From: JBBTSQ01 sp039795895
Lineage (GTDB): Bacteria > Patescibacteriota > Minisyncoccia > Phycocordibacterales > JBAYGS01
Direction of reading: 5' to 3'
Length of the DNA stretch: 20,076 nucleotides
NCBI GenBank assembly: GCA_039795895.1
Contig: JBDKKW010000015.1
Location: 1 to 20,076, forward strand
Shown here: positions 13,853 to 19,722 of the stretch, piece after piece
Layout of the letters: each line of letters starts with the position of its first letter
Position numbering within the stretch: the first letter of the stretch is position 1
Notes under the pieces: model-generated
Databases searched by the model: none
What the model was told of the DNA's origin: nothing
The model's input: the letters and a program-made list of their open reading frames with translations, nothing else
Translations under genes and position numbers: made by a program

Positions 13853-15022
13853 ATGGAACACTGGTTTGACAAAATTGCAAAAGGTCTGGTTATTACATGG
13901 GCAAGTCTCTTGCCTCTGATTTTTTCAGTCGAAAATCCTCAGAAGACGGTGCCGCCACCCACCTCCCAAATCCCCCATATTGAGACTATTGCAACCAGTA
14001 CTCAAACATTTGTAGCGACAAGTACGCAAAAAATCGTAGCGAAAAAGACAGTCAAAACCAAAGAACTTGTCATCCCCAAAATCCTTCCTTCCCTCCCTCT
14101 AAAAACTGTTGACTATCAACCATCGACTTCTTCCCCTATCCGACCTTGGAGTGAAATCAATACCGACAGCAAATCCTCAATCATCAACATCCTCTGTACC
14201 AGTATTTTTGGCGGCGTATTCAAACCTGCCTCTGGCACTGGTATCGTTATCAGTGGCAACGGTCTTGTCCTCACCGCCGCACACGTCGGACAATTCTTCC
14301 TACTCAAAGACTACCCAGCCAAAGATAGTGTTCGCTGTGTCGCTCGTACCGGTAGTCCCGCCAAAAATGAATACGAACTTGAACTTGTTTATCTACCACC
14401 AGAATGGATCGAAAACAATCTTACCAACATCTCCGACGAGAATCCGACCGGTACCGGCGAATATGATTTTGCTATTCTCAAAATCGTCCGGCGAATTAAT
14501 GTCGAATCAACCGAACTACTCCCTCATCCGTTCCCACACCTTGAATTAGTGAGTGTAGACAAAATCCCTGCGGTCGGCACCACCCTCCTCCAGAGCGCCT
14601 ATCCCGCTGGATTTTTAGGAGGCGTCATTACCAACCTGGCTTTGTACAACGCCTCCGCGCTCACTCAAGTAAACCAACTATTTAGCTTTAGTACGAGCTC
14701 CATCTCAATCGACCTGTTTGGTCTCAATGGCACCATCCTTGCCCAAAAGGGTTCTTCGGGTGGCGCAGTTATTACTGATGCCGGCAAAGTAGCTGGAGTG
14801 ATTGTGACCAGCACCTTTGGTAAAGAAACGAGCGAACGCACGCTCCGCGCAATCACTGTGGGTCATATAGATCGCACCTTGTTTACCGGAAGTGGCTACC
14901 ACCTTGCTGAAGTGCTCGACGAAAAAGATCCCACCGTATTTGCAAAACTTTCCTACGAATTCAACACCTACGTCGTACCCCAACTCACGCAAGCACTCAA
15001 GAAAAGCATCGAACGCAATTAA
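13853..15022 (+). CDS. Membrane-anchored trypsin-like serine protease
   Basis: Chymotrypsin-fold (S1-type) endopeptidase acting outside the membrane. The 389-aa product has an N-terminal hydrophobic segment (about residues 10-25), a Thr/Ser/Pro/Lys-rich linker (about 30-85), then the protease domain. The catalytic triad is visible: His144 in 'VLTAAHVG', Asp205 in 'GEYDFAILKI' and Ser302 in 'KGSSGGAVI'. 'GTGIVISGNGLVLT' before the His is the usual strand of HtrA/Deg-like enzymes. There is no PDZ domain; the C-terminal 60 residues look helical. The start follows a promoter with only about 10 nt between -10 and ATG. It probably handles envelope protein quality control or processing; the substrate is unknown. 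Confidence 0.88.
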   Translation: MEHWFDKIAKGLVITWASLLPLIFSVENPQKTVPPPTSQIPHIETIATSTQTFVATSTQKIVAKKTVKTKELVIPKILPSLPLKTVDYQPSTSSPIRPWSEINTDSKSSIINILCTSIFGGVFKPASGTGIVISGNGLVLTAAHVGQFFLLKDYPAKDSVRCVARTGSPAKNEYELELVYLPPEWIENNLTNISDENPTGTGEYDFAILKIVRRINVESTELLPHPFPHLELVSVDKIPAVGTTLLQSAYPAGFLGGVITNLALYNASALTQVNQLFSFSTSSISIDLFGLNGTILAQKGSSGGAVITDAGKVAGVIVTSTFGKETSERTLRAITVGHIDRTLFTGSGYHLAEVLDEKDPTVFAKLSYEFNTYVVPQLTQALKKSIERN

Positions 15023-15027
15023 ATAAC

Positions 15028-15057
15028 TTGACTTTCATGGTCGTAATATGCCATAGT
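15028..15057 (+). promoter_or_regulatory. Promoter of the 15096 gene
   Basis: TTGACT (15028-15033), an 18-nt spacer and CATAGT (15052-15057), with the start near 15064 and a GGAGG ribosome-binding site in the leader. Confidence 0.5.
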
Positions 15058-15095
15058 CACAATAGCAGTTCTTCATCATCAACCCGGAGGTTTTC

Positions 15096-15695
15096 GTGGA
15101 ATTCACTCGCTACCAACTAGTCGGTCTCATTGCAGGACTCATCATGGAAATCGGCATGTATCCGTACTTACGGAGCATTATAGTCACCAAAGAAACAAAG
15201 CCAAATCAGGTCTCGTGGCTCATTTGGTCTTGTATCGGACTGACCAACCTGTTCACCTACGTTTCTGCCGGAGCAGGCGAAAGTGTTTGGTTTGCACTAG
15301 CATCGGCCATAAACACCACAGCTATTTTTCTTCTGTCACTCAAGTATGGTGAGAAAAAGTGGAGTCCTACCGACATTGCCTCACTTGCACTCGCCAGTAT
15401 TGGGATTATCATTTGGAAAATATCTGGCAGTGCCACCCTCGGCCTCATCGCTAGCCTGACCATCGAAGGGCTCGGTACCGTACCTACAGCAAAAAAGTTG
15501 TGGCACGATCCATGGTCAGAAAATCTCACCGGTTGGTGCATTGGTCTCACGGCAAGTGTTCTCAATATCTTTGCTGTTGAACACTGGAATCTAGCGACAA
15601 TAGCTTTCACCACCTACAATATCCTTGGTTTTGGCATCATTGTCGTATTCATCGTTCGTGGGAACTATCTTCCCCGCCCCGCAGTAGCCCCTTAG
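15096..15695 (+). CDS. PQ-loop-like multi-pass membrane protein (199 aa)
   Basis: The start is GTG 15096, chosen because GGAGG lies 5 nt upstream. The product has about six or seven hydrophobic segments. It looks internally duplicated: 'MYPYLRSIIVTKETKPNQVSWLIWS' type sequence in the first half (residues about 21-45) and 'VPTAKKLWHDPWSENLTGW' in the second (about 129-147). Each has a Pro-containing turn followed by Trp-rich helix, like PQ-loop/SWEET-type transporters. Substrate and direction cannot be told. It is preceded by its own promoter, stands downstream of the protease gene and ends in a terminator shared with the convergent minus-strand cluster. Confidence 0.65.
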   Translation: MEFTRYQLVGLIAGLIMEIGMYPYLRSIIVTKETKPNQVSWLIWSCIGLTNLFTYVSAGAGESVWFALASAINTTAIFLLSLKYGEKKWSPTDIASLALASIGIIIWKISGSATLGLIASLTIEGLGTVPTAKKLWHDPWSENLTGWCIGLTASVLNIFAVEHWNLATIAFTTYNILGFGIIVVFIVRGNYLPRPAVAP

Positions 15696-15722
15696 CTCCT
15701 GCGGTTTTCTTTTGCATTAAAA

Positions 15723-15750
15723 AAAGCGCCCCTGTGGCGCTTTGCGTTTT
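15723..15750. terminator. Bidirectional terminator ending both the 15096 gene and the minus-strand cluster
   Basis: AAAGCGCC (15723-15730) pairs with GGCGCTTT (15736-15743) around CCTGT. T runs lie on both sides: seven on the minus strand, six (after GCG) on the plus strand. Confidence 0.8.
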
Positions 15751-15796
15751 TTGTATAGATTATTTTGAGGATAAATAATCGAAACCGATTTTTGAC

Positions 15797-16240
15797 TTAG
15801 AAAAACTTTTTGATGACGTTTTCCTGAATCGGGTGGGCTCGCCGATTCCACTCGCTCTGGTACTTGCGCACCGCGAGGCAATTGATCAGAGTCACCTCTG
15901 GACCAATTGATCTTTCGATCTCTTTCGGCACGTCCACGCCAGTGAAAGCCCTCCTCACCACGTGCCACATCTCAGCCATCTTTTCTGCTAAGACTGTGCC
16001 GAGCGTGGTAGGCACTGAAAGTTCGAGATCCTCCCATAGCATGTTGCGACAATTCCAACACTGCGCAACAACGGTGGTGCCGGTATCCGTCCCACAAACA
16101 AACTCCGTCGTCGTCTGTGGTTTAGCGTCTATCACGATCGGCAGGACAAACGCCGTATCGTGGTCCCACTTTTTGACATACACAAAGTGCACACCACGAA
16201 AGGTGAGAATCTGACCGCTTTGTACTTCTGATCTTTTCAT
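15797..16240 (-). CDS. Protein of unknown function (147 aa), last gene of the ribozyme cluster
   Basis: The N-terminal 50 residues, 'SGQILTFRGVHFVYVKKW', look like a small beta-barrel. A CWNC pair of cysteines (about residues 61-64) with another Cys near 49 could bind metal. The C-terminal half is helical and basic. There is no signal or membrane segment. ATG 16240 lies 13 nt after the stop of the preceding gene with no Shine-Dalgarno sequence, which suggests coupled translation. It is the final gene before the cluster terminator. The family is not recognised; I considered a PemK-like toxin because of the barrel-like start but could not support it. Confidence 0.65.
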   Translation of the reverse strand: MKRSEVQSGQILTFRGVHFVYVKKWDHDTAFVLPIVIDAKPQTTTEFVCGTDTGTTVVAQCWNCRNMLWEDLELSVPTTLGTVLAEKMAEMWHVVRRAFTGVDVPKEIERSIGPEVTLINCLAVRKYQSEWNRRAHPIQENVIKKFF

Positions 16241-16253
16241 AAGAGGAAACCGA

Positions 16254-16463
16254 CTAGATGACCACCGCCCCTTTTACACTGAGCATGTAGCGCGAGAAGA
16301 CACACATCTCCTCGGTCGTCAGTGCATGGAGCGCTTCATAGGAGACCACCTGTTTCGCAAGGGATTTCACTCCCATCGAAACCAGGCATTCGGCCACCGC
16401 TTTCGCCGCCCAATTCGGACAACCCGTGATCTGCTTTACCTGCTCTGCGAATTGCTTGTGCAT
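16254..16463 (-). CDS. Small protein of unknown function (69 aa)
   Basis: Predicted helical, with two cysteines in the N-terminal half (about residues 15 and 26) and one more near 54. ATG 16463 is preceded by AAAGGA at good spacing. Upstream lies an A-rich leader, the GTTCTTT motif and a two-hairpin module. The next gene follows after 13 nt. The family is not recognised. Confidence 0.65.
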   Translation of the reverse strand: MHKQFAEQVKQITGCPNWAAKAVAECLVSMGVKSLAKQVVSYEALHALTTEEMCVFSRYMLSVKGAVVI

Positions 16464-16492
16464 AGTTTTCCTTTTCTTTTTTTTATTTTTTG

Positions 16493-16564
16493 AAAGAACT
16501 TTACTCTATGAATCCACCACAGCAAGTGATGAGCTCAATAAAGAGCAGATTTAGGGAAATCTGC
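16493..16564 (-). promoter_or_regulatory. Two-hairpin intergenic module A with GTTCTTT
   Basis: On the minus strand: hairpin 1 (GCAGATTT-CCCT-AAATCTGC, 16564-16545), a spacer TCTTTAT, hairpin 2 (16537-16509, 11 of 12 pairs), then GTTCTTTC (16499-16492) before the A-rich leader of the 16463 gene. The same layout occurs at 18292-18216. Confidence 0.65.
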
Positions 16565-16582
16565 GAAACCACAACCGATCTT

Positions 16583-16879
16583 TCAGCAATGGTTGTTGCG
16601 ACTGAGAGTCCGAAAGGGATATACATACTGATCCAGCTTCTTATCCCATCGCAGGCGCTTGTTCCACTTTTTTGCAAGTGTACGCAAGCTACTCCGCTCT
16701 TTTTTAGAGAGCTTCCTCAATGATCCGTCTCCAAATTTAAGACGGCGTTTGGGTAAATGAACACTACTCGGGTGACAGCTATTCCACCAAGAAATAGCCA
16801 TAACGCCATCCCACGTAATGAAGTTTGCTGGTTTAAAACCAGGAAACTGAACCAAAACGCTTCCGTGTGATATGCCCAT
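16583..16879 (-). CDS. Small basic protein of unknown function (98 aa)
   Basis: The N-terminal half has several Trp and Phe residues ('FITWDGVMAISWWNS'). The C-terminal half is strongly basic ('LRKLSKKERSSLRTLAKKW', 'NKRLRWDKKLDQY'), which suggests nucleic-acid binding. ATG 16879 is preceded by AAAAGGAACT, the same kind of ribosome-binding site as the other cluster genes. A 370-nt stretch without genes lies upstream. The family is not recognised. Confidence 0.65.
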   Translation of the reverse strand: MGISHGSVLVQFPGFKPANFITWDGVMAISWWNSCHPSSVHLPKRRLKFGDGSLRKLSKKERSSLRTLAKKWNKRLRWDKKLDQYVYPFRTLSRNNHC

Positions 16880-17256
16880 AGTTCCTTTTGGTTGAGGTTT
16901 AAATTTTGAAATTAAGTGCGCAGTGTGGAATCACCAATAAGTGCCTCTGACCAGAGACATTCTCACCAACTATCCACTAATGTATATGAGTTCCGAAGTG
17001 TCACTTCTTAAAGCCGACACATTGCCAGCTCCTGACTCATATACACCATATTCTTTCCAGTAAGATTTCCTCACACGACAATGCGAGTTGGTCGTACCTC
17101 ACTTTCGACAACATCTGCTACCAGATGAGGTAAAAGAATTCAGTTTGTAGATCCTTCAGGAAGGGTTGTGATAAATCACACGCACCTCGTACTCTACATG
17201 CCGATCATGCATCCCGATCTATCAGTCAAACCTTTCCATGCTCTGACGCCTGCGCG
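16880..17256 (-). other. Gene-free, structured leader region upstream of the 16879 gene
   Basis: No ORF with a supported start is present. The strongest structure is an 11-bp perfect stem, TGTATATGAGT (minus strand, 17045-17035 with 16991-16981), closing a 43-nt apical region with a GTGTC/GACAC inner pairing. A second candidate pairs TACCTCA/TGAGGTA around 17095-17132. It is probably an untranslated RNA segment downstream of hammerhead 1. Confidence 0.5.
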
Positions 17257-17306
17257 CGCCTGCACAAAATTGTCATGAAAAAATTCAGAACAAATTTGTG
17301 CAGGCG
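17257..17306 (-). repeat. Long hairpin downstream of hammerhead 1
   Basis: CGCCTGCACAAA (17257-17268) is complementary to 17295-17306 (12 bp, extended by AT pairs). It sits about 18 nt after the GTTCTTT motif of ribozyme 1, in the position where other units have a gene. Confidence 0.7.
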
Positions 17307-17345
17307 AATTTCAATTTTGATGCAAAGAACTTTTATGTCTCGAAC

Positions 17346-17424
17346 GAGTCGAGAAATCTGTTTCGTCTTGCCGGCTACTCTACCGGAAGTCTCATCAGTC
17401 CGCCTTAGGCGGAGACAGCGACTC
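17346..17424 (-). ncRNA. Hammerhead ribozyme 1 (type III)
   Basis: Minus strand, 5' to 3': GAGTCG and CTGT (stem III strand), C at 17414 (cleavage site GUC), stem I TCCGCC-TAA-GGCGGA, core CTGATGA (17398-17392), a longer imperfect stem II closed by G-C with an inner CCGG/CCGG pairing, core GAAA, then ACAG completing stem III, and CGACTC pairing back to GAGTCG across a 6-nt bulge. All invariant core bases are present. Self-cleavage is predicted between 17414 and 17413. Confidence 0.88.
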
Positions 17425-17685
17425 ATTTCCTACCACCGTTATGGGAGGGTTTACAAAAATGAATCGAAAGAGTGGTTCACCCTACACTTAGTGGGGTGGT
17501 TACCGTAGTTTAGGCGTCCCTAAGACTACTCACAGCTTCACCAGTCGCCTGGTTCTACTGATTTTTCAACTTGATACAGCTCTCCTCATGACAAGAAGAG
17601 GTTGCATGGTTCCAGTGATTTTTCACTGCTCCACTTTTCAAGCTTTCGGGATCGCAATCCCTAGGGCGCTATAATGTCTCTCTCA
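17425..17685 (-). other. Noncoding segment between hammerheads 2 and 1
   Basis: No gene is supported. On the minus strand it contains hairpins such as GGGAT-TGCG-ATCCC and CAGTG/CACTG, plus two related 22-nt units at 17625-17604 and 17568-17547, both of the form TGAAAAATCA-nnn-GAACCA-nn-C. Together with the hairpin at 17686-17734 it would form the body of a 382-nt RNA released by ribozymes 2 and 1. Confidence 0.55.
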
Positions 17686-17734
17686 CATCTGCGCAAACAA
17701 TGCTCGAGCTATTCAAGCACTCTTTGCGCAGATG
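17686..17734 (-). repeat. Long hairpin downstream of hammerhead 2
   Basis: CATCTGCGCAAA (17686-17697) is complementary to 17723-17734. A second inner stem, TGCTTGA/TCGAGCA, pairs fully on the minus strand with one G-U. It follows GTTCTTT (17749-17743). Confidence 0.75.
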
Positions 17735-17751
17735 ATTTTAAAAAAGAACAT

Positions 17752-17801
17752 TCTGTTTCGCTCTTTTAAGCTCATCAGCACGGACTCTATCCGTGGACAG
17801 A
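17752..17801 (-). ncRNA. Hammerhead ribozyme 2 (type III)
   Basis: Minus strand: TCTGT (stem III), C at 17796 (GUC site), stem I CACGGA-TAGAG-TCCGTG, core CTGATGA, stem II GCTT-AAAA-GAGC, core GAAA, and ACAGA closing stem III (5 bp). All core bases are intact. Predicted cleavage is between 17796 and 17795. GTTCTTT follows at 17749. Confidence 0.92.
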
Positions 17802-17885
17802 TGCTGAACAAAGTCAGCACTTCCTTTTTGTGTCGGTTGGAAATCCGATGCCTTTTTAACCTACTTAGGCTGTAGCACTATTATC

Positions 17886-18203
17886 TTATCCCCAAGGACC
17901 ATGAGTCTCTTGCCAGCGGATAAGATTAAACCCGTAACCCTGGGAGCCGACTCCCGACGGGACCGTGCTCGGCAGCAAATCAAGTGTGTTACGCAAAATA
18001 TTTTCAGGGCTTTTGACCCCATGCATTTTACGCTTGGCATGCAGAGCTTTCTCGTTTGCCAAGAAGTGCAGAGTCATTACCTCACCGGAGAAATACCGGT
18101 GCTTATTCTTCACAGCCTGATTCAAGATCTCTCTGGCGACATCAAAGTCGTCATAGAAAGTCGCAATCTGTTGGATTGCATTAATCTGCTTTGCGGTCAG
18201 CAT
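17886..18203 (-). CDS. Small protein of unknown function (105 aa)
   Basis: From ATG 18203 the product begins 'MLTAKQINAIQQIATFYDD' and is mostly helical and charged, ending in a Gly/Trp-rich tail ('HGPWG'). The frame stays open upstream to 18308, but that part is the two-hairpin module and overlaps the preceding gene's stop, so 18203 is preferred. The start follows GTTCTTTCAAAAAAACTAT, with no good Shine-Dalgarno sequence. It is the second of two genes in the RNA segment bounded by hammerheads 3 and 2. The family is not recognised. Confidence 0.6.
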   Translation of the reverse strand: MLTAKQINAIQQIATFYDDFDVAREILNQAVKNKHRYFSGEVMTLHFLANEKALHAKRKMHGVKSPENILRNTLDLLPSTVPSGVGSQGYGFNLIRWQETHGPWG

Positions 18204-18215
18204 ATAGTTTTTTTG

Positions 18216-18292
18216 AAAGAACGTGTATCCAATGAATTCACTACCGATGTGTAATGAACTCAATAAGATGCAGATATTGAAGATATATCTGC
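18216..18292 (-). promoter_or_regulatory. Two-hairpin intergenic module B with GTTCTTT
   Basis: Minus strand: hairpin 1 (GCAGATAT...ATATCTGC, 18292-18270), spacer ATCTTAT, hairpin 2 (TGAGTTCATTAC with GTAGTGAATTCA, 18262-18233, 12 bp with two G-U pairs), then GTTCTTTC (18222-18215). It shares layout and part of its sequence with module A. One pair of hairpin 2 differs as U-A here and C-G there, a compensatory change. Confidence 0.65.
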
Positions 18293-18304
18293 GAGACTGC
18301 AACC

Positions 18305-18643
18305 TCAAGACTCGTGACCACCGACCGTTGCGTAAAATATATCGGTTAACACTTCCCGAAGAAAATCCGAATAAGGTACGGTGTAGACAGTGATCACCGC
18401 CGCTCGCCCAGTGGGATGTTCTGCATTAAACTTCACGCAGAAACGAACCGCCGCTTCGAGGGGTAATACTTGGATACTAGAATACCCAGTTGGGTCACCG
18501 TTACAATATGCAATCTTCGCATCATAGGCATTGGCCCCAGATGCTGTCACACCCACAATTGCCATATCATATTCAGCACCGATAGCCGGCGACACCGTTT
18601 CATTTCCAACCGAGTTCGACAAGAGCGCAAAAGTAGTGAGCAT
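18305..18643 (-). CDS. Protein of unknown function (112 aa)
   Basis: From ATG 18643 the product begins 'MLTTFALLSNSVGNETV'. It is Ala/Val/Thr-rich with two cysteines (about residues 47 and 69) and alternating hydrophobic residues, suggesting a small alpha/beta or beta protein. The start was chosen because AAAAAGGAAATACT precedes it and because the longer frame (to 18721) would run through hammerhead 3. The ribozyme therefore forms the 5' end of the leader: 27 nt separate its stem III from the ATG. The family is not recognised. A virion or element-specific protein is possible but unproven. Confidence 0.68.
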   Translation of the reverse strand: MLTTFALLSNSVGNETVSPAIGAEYDMAIVGVTASGANAYDAKIAYCNGDPTGYSSIQVLPLEAAVRFCVKFNAEHPTGRAAVITVYTVPYSDFLREVLTDIFYATVGGHES

Positions 18644-18669
18644 AGTATTTCCTTTTTGAAAGAACTTAT

Positions 18670-18748
18670 TTCTGTTTCGTCCTTCACTTGATCTACCCGA
18701 GTGGTAAACCAAGGGACTCATCAGGCGAAGCTGTACTTCGCGACAGAA
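18670..18748 (-). ncRNA. Hammerhead ribozyme 3 (type III), in the leader of the 18643 gene
   Basis: Minus strand: TTCTGT (stem III), C at 18742 (GUC site), stem I GCGAAG-TACAG-CTTCGC, core CTGATGA, a long stem II opening GTCC(C)TT and closing AAGGAC, core GAAA, and ACAGAA giving a 6-bp stem III. The core is intact. Cleavage is predicted between 18742 and 18741. The ribozyme stays attached to the downstream mRNA and is followed by GTTCTTTC and the ribosome-binding site. Confidence 0.92.
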
Positions 18749-19174
18749 CCCAGATCATAAGTCTGGGGGCACTGCATGCCAGGCTCACCGTGTAACACAT
18801 GGTGACATTCACACCCTTCTTTGTTGTGTCGGAGGTTGGGTGATCCTCCGCTAGTCGTCTACTGAGACGAGTAGTTCGCAGTGGAATTGGTAAATTGAAT
18901 CGCGCATTCAACTCACCCATTCCGAACACTCGTAAGTCGAGTGTTCATCCAACAATTACCGACGGTACGTTTCCGTCAGCAAGAGCATTGCTCTCCCCCA
19001 TACCAGCCGAAGCTGCTGGAGACTATTGGTCCGGTTGTCAGGGTTTTCCTGATCCGTCGGTTTCGTTCTTGTCTACGACACATCACAAAGGATGTGCCCA
19101 GACCACCAGACGATCCCACTTCACTCTGTGCTACTAGCTAAACGCTAGAAGCACTGGTGCTCGGATACCTGCGA
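18749..19174 (-). other. Noncoding, hairpin-dense segment between hammerheads 4 and 3
   Basis: No credible gene is present; the one long frame (18693-18929) runs into the ribozyme and lacks a ribosome-binding site. Hairpins are closely packed: a 9-bp stem at 18924-18946, CGGAGG/CCTCCG at 18830-18850, and TCGTCT-ACTG-AGACGA within 18851-18874. Other short stems (for example CCAGC/GGCTGG, one with a TTCG loop) lie between. It is the body of a predicted 562-nt RNA released by ribozymes 4 and 3. Confidence 0.55.
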
Positions 19175-19233
19175 AAGTATCTGCACTAGTTTGCTCTGAT
19201 TATTAAAATGAGCGCAAACTAGTGCAGATACTT
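19175..19233 (-). repeat. Long hairpin downstream of hammerhead 4
   Basis: A 19-bp perfect stem (19175-19193 with 19215-19233) with a short inner extension and an AT-rich apex. It follows GTTCTTT (19253-19247) by 13 nt. It is the strongest inverted repeat of the cluster. Confidence 0.8.
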
Positions 19234-19257
19234 TTATTTTTCATATAAAGAACTTTT

Positions 19258-19310
19258 TTCTGTTTCGCTCTTTTGAGCTCATCAGGCAAAACATACACCT
19301 TGCGACAGAA
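19258..19310 (-). ncRNA. Hammerhead ribozyme 4 (type III)
   Basis: Minus strand: TTCTGT (stem III), C at 19304 (GUC site), stem I GCAA/TTGC with a 10-nt loop, core CTGATGA, stem II GCTC-AAAA-GAGC, core GAAA, and ACAGAA giving a 6-bp stem III. The core is textbook. Predicted cleavage is between 19304 and 19303. It lies 115 nt after the stop of the Csx3-like gene. Confidence 0.94.
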
Positions 19311-19425
19311 CGAATCTTGCGATCCGTAGCGCTACACGCCAATTCACCATTTGTCAGGTGACTACATTAGATGCTTCTGGTTCGAAGGTAGCATCATCCT
19401 TCGGATGTCTTTCCATCAGTCAGGC

Positions 19426-19722
19426 CTAGGCTCCGTGTGCTGCTACAAGTACCTTGTTGCGCCCATCGTTGTAGTACACCTTCGAAAAGGCGTGCACCAC
19501 AGCGTGGAACACCACAAGATAACTCCAGACAGCCATCGGACCCGTCAACTCGACTTCGCCACGATCTTCCCGCGGGACACTTGTGACCAGAGCATTGGCA
19601 TTTCTGCCAACGATATTCACTGCATCCGCTGCGGGAGTCACGAGATTCTGTCGGCCGGCCACCTCTTGAATTTCACACCCTTGATAGAGCGCTGTATTCT
19701 TGAGGGAGAGGTCAATGGTCAT
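19426..19722 (-). CDS. Csx3-like (Crn3-type) small protein
   Basis: The C-terminal half of this 98-aa product resembles Csx3, a CRISPR-associated protein of about 100 residues that degrades cyclic tetra-adenylate. The resemblance is the order 'LTGPMAVWSYL', 'FHAVVH', 'KVYYNDGR', 'VLVAAHG', against the Csx3 pattern G-x-GP-x-W, AHxxHH, VYDPRLG, VVVxSH. Trp66, His73, His77, Asp86 and Arg88 are the aligned residues; the usual DPRLG is altered to NDGR. ATG 19722 is preceded by AAGGAGG at a workable distance. No CRISPR array or cas gene is in the window, so a counter-defence role in a mobile element is an inference. The family call rests on remembered motifs and needs a profile search. Confidence 0.5.
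   Translation of the reverse strand: MTIDLSLKNTALYQGCEIQEVAGRQNLVTPAADAVNIVGRNANALVTSVPREDRGEVELTGPMAVWSYLVVFHAVVHAFSKVYYNDGRNKVLVAAHGA

Noticed and set aside
16526..16570. Plus-strand hammerhead-like string GTGATGAGCTC...GCGAAAC in module A
   Set aside because: The core begins GUGAUGA instead of CUGAUGA, stems I and III cannot be formed, and module B does not keep the resemblance. The match stems from the palindrome GAGCTC.
18693..18929. Minus-strand frame of 78 codons
   Set aside because: It runs into hammerhead 3, has no ribosome-binding site, and lies over several hairpins.
19231..19253. Short ORF starting ATATGAAAAAT after hammerhead 4
   Set aside because: Thirteen codons inside the long hairpin, no ribosome-binding site.
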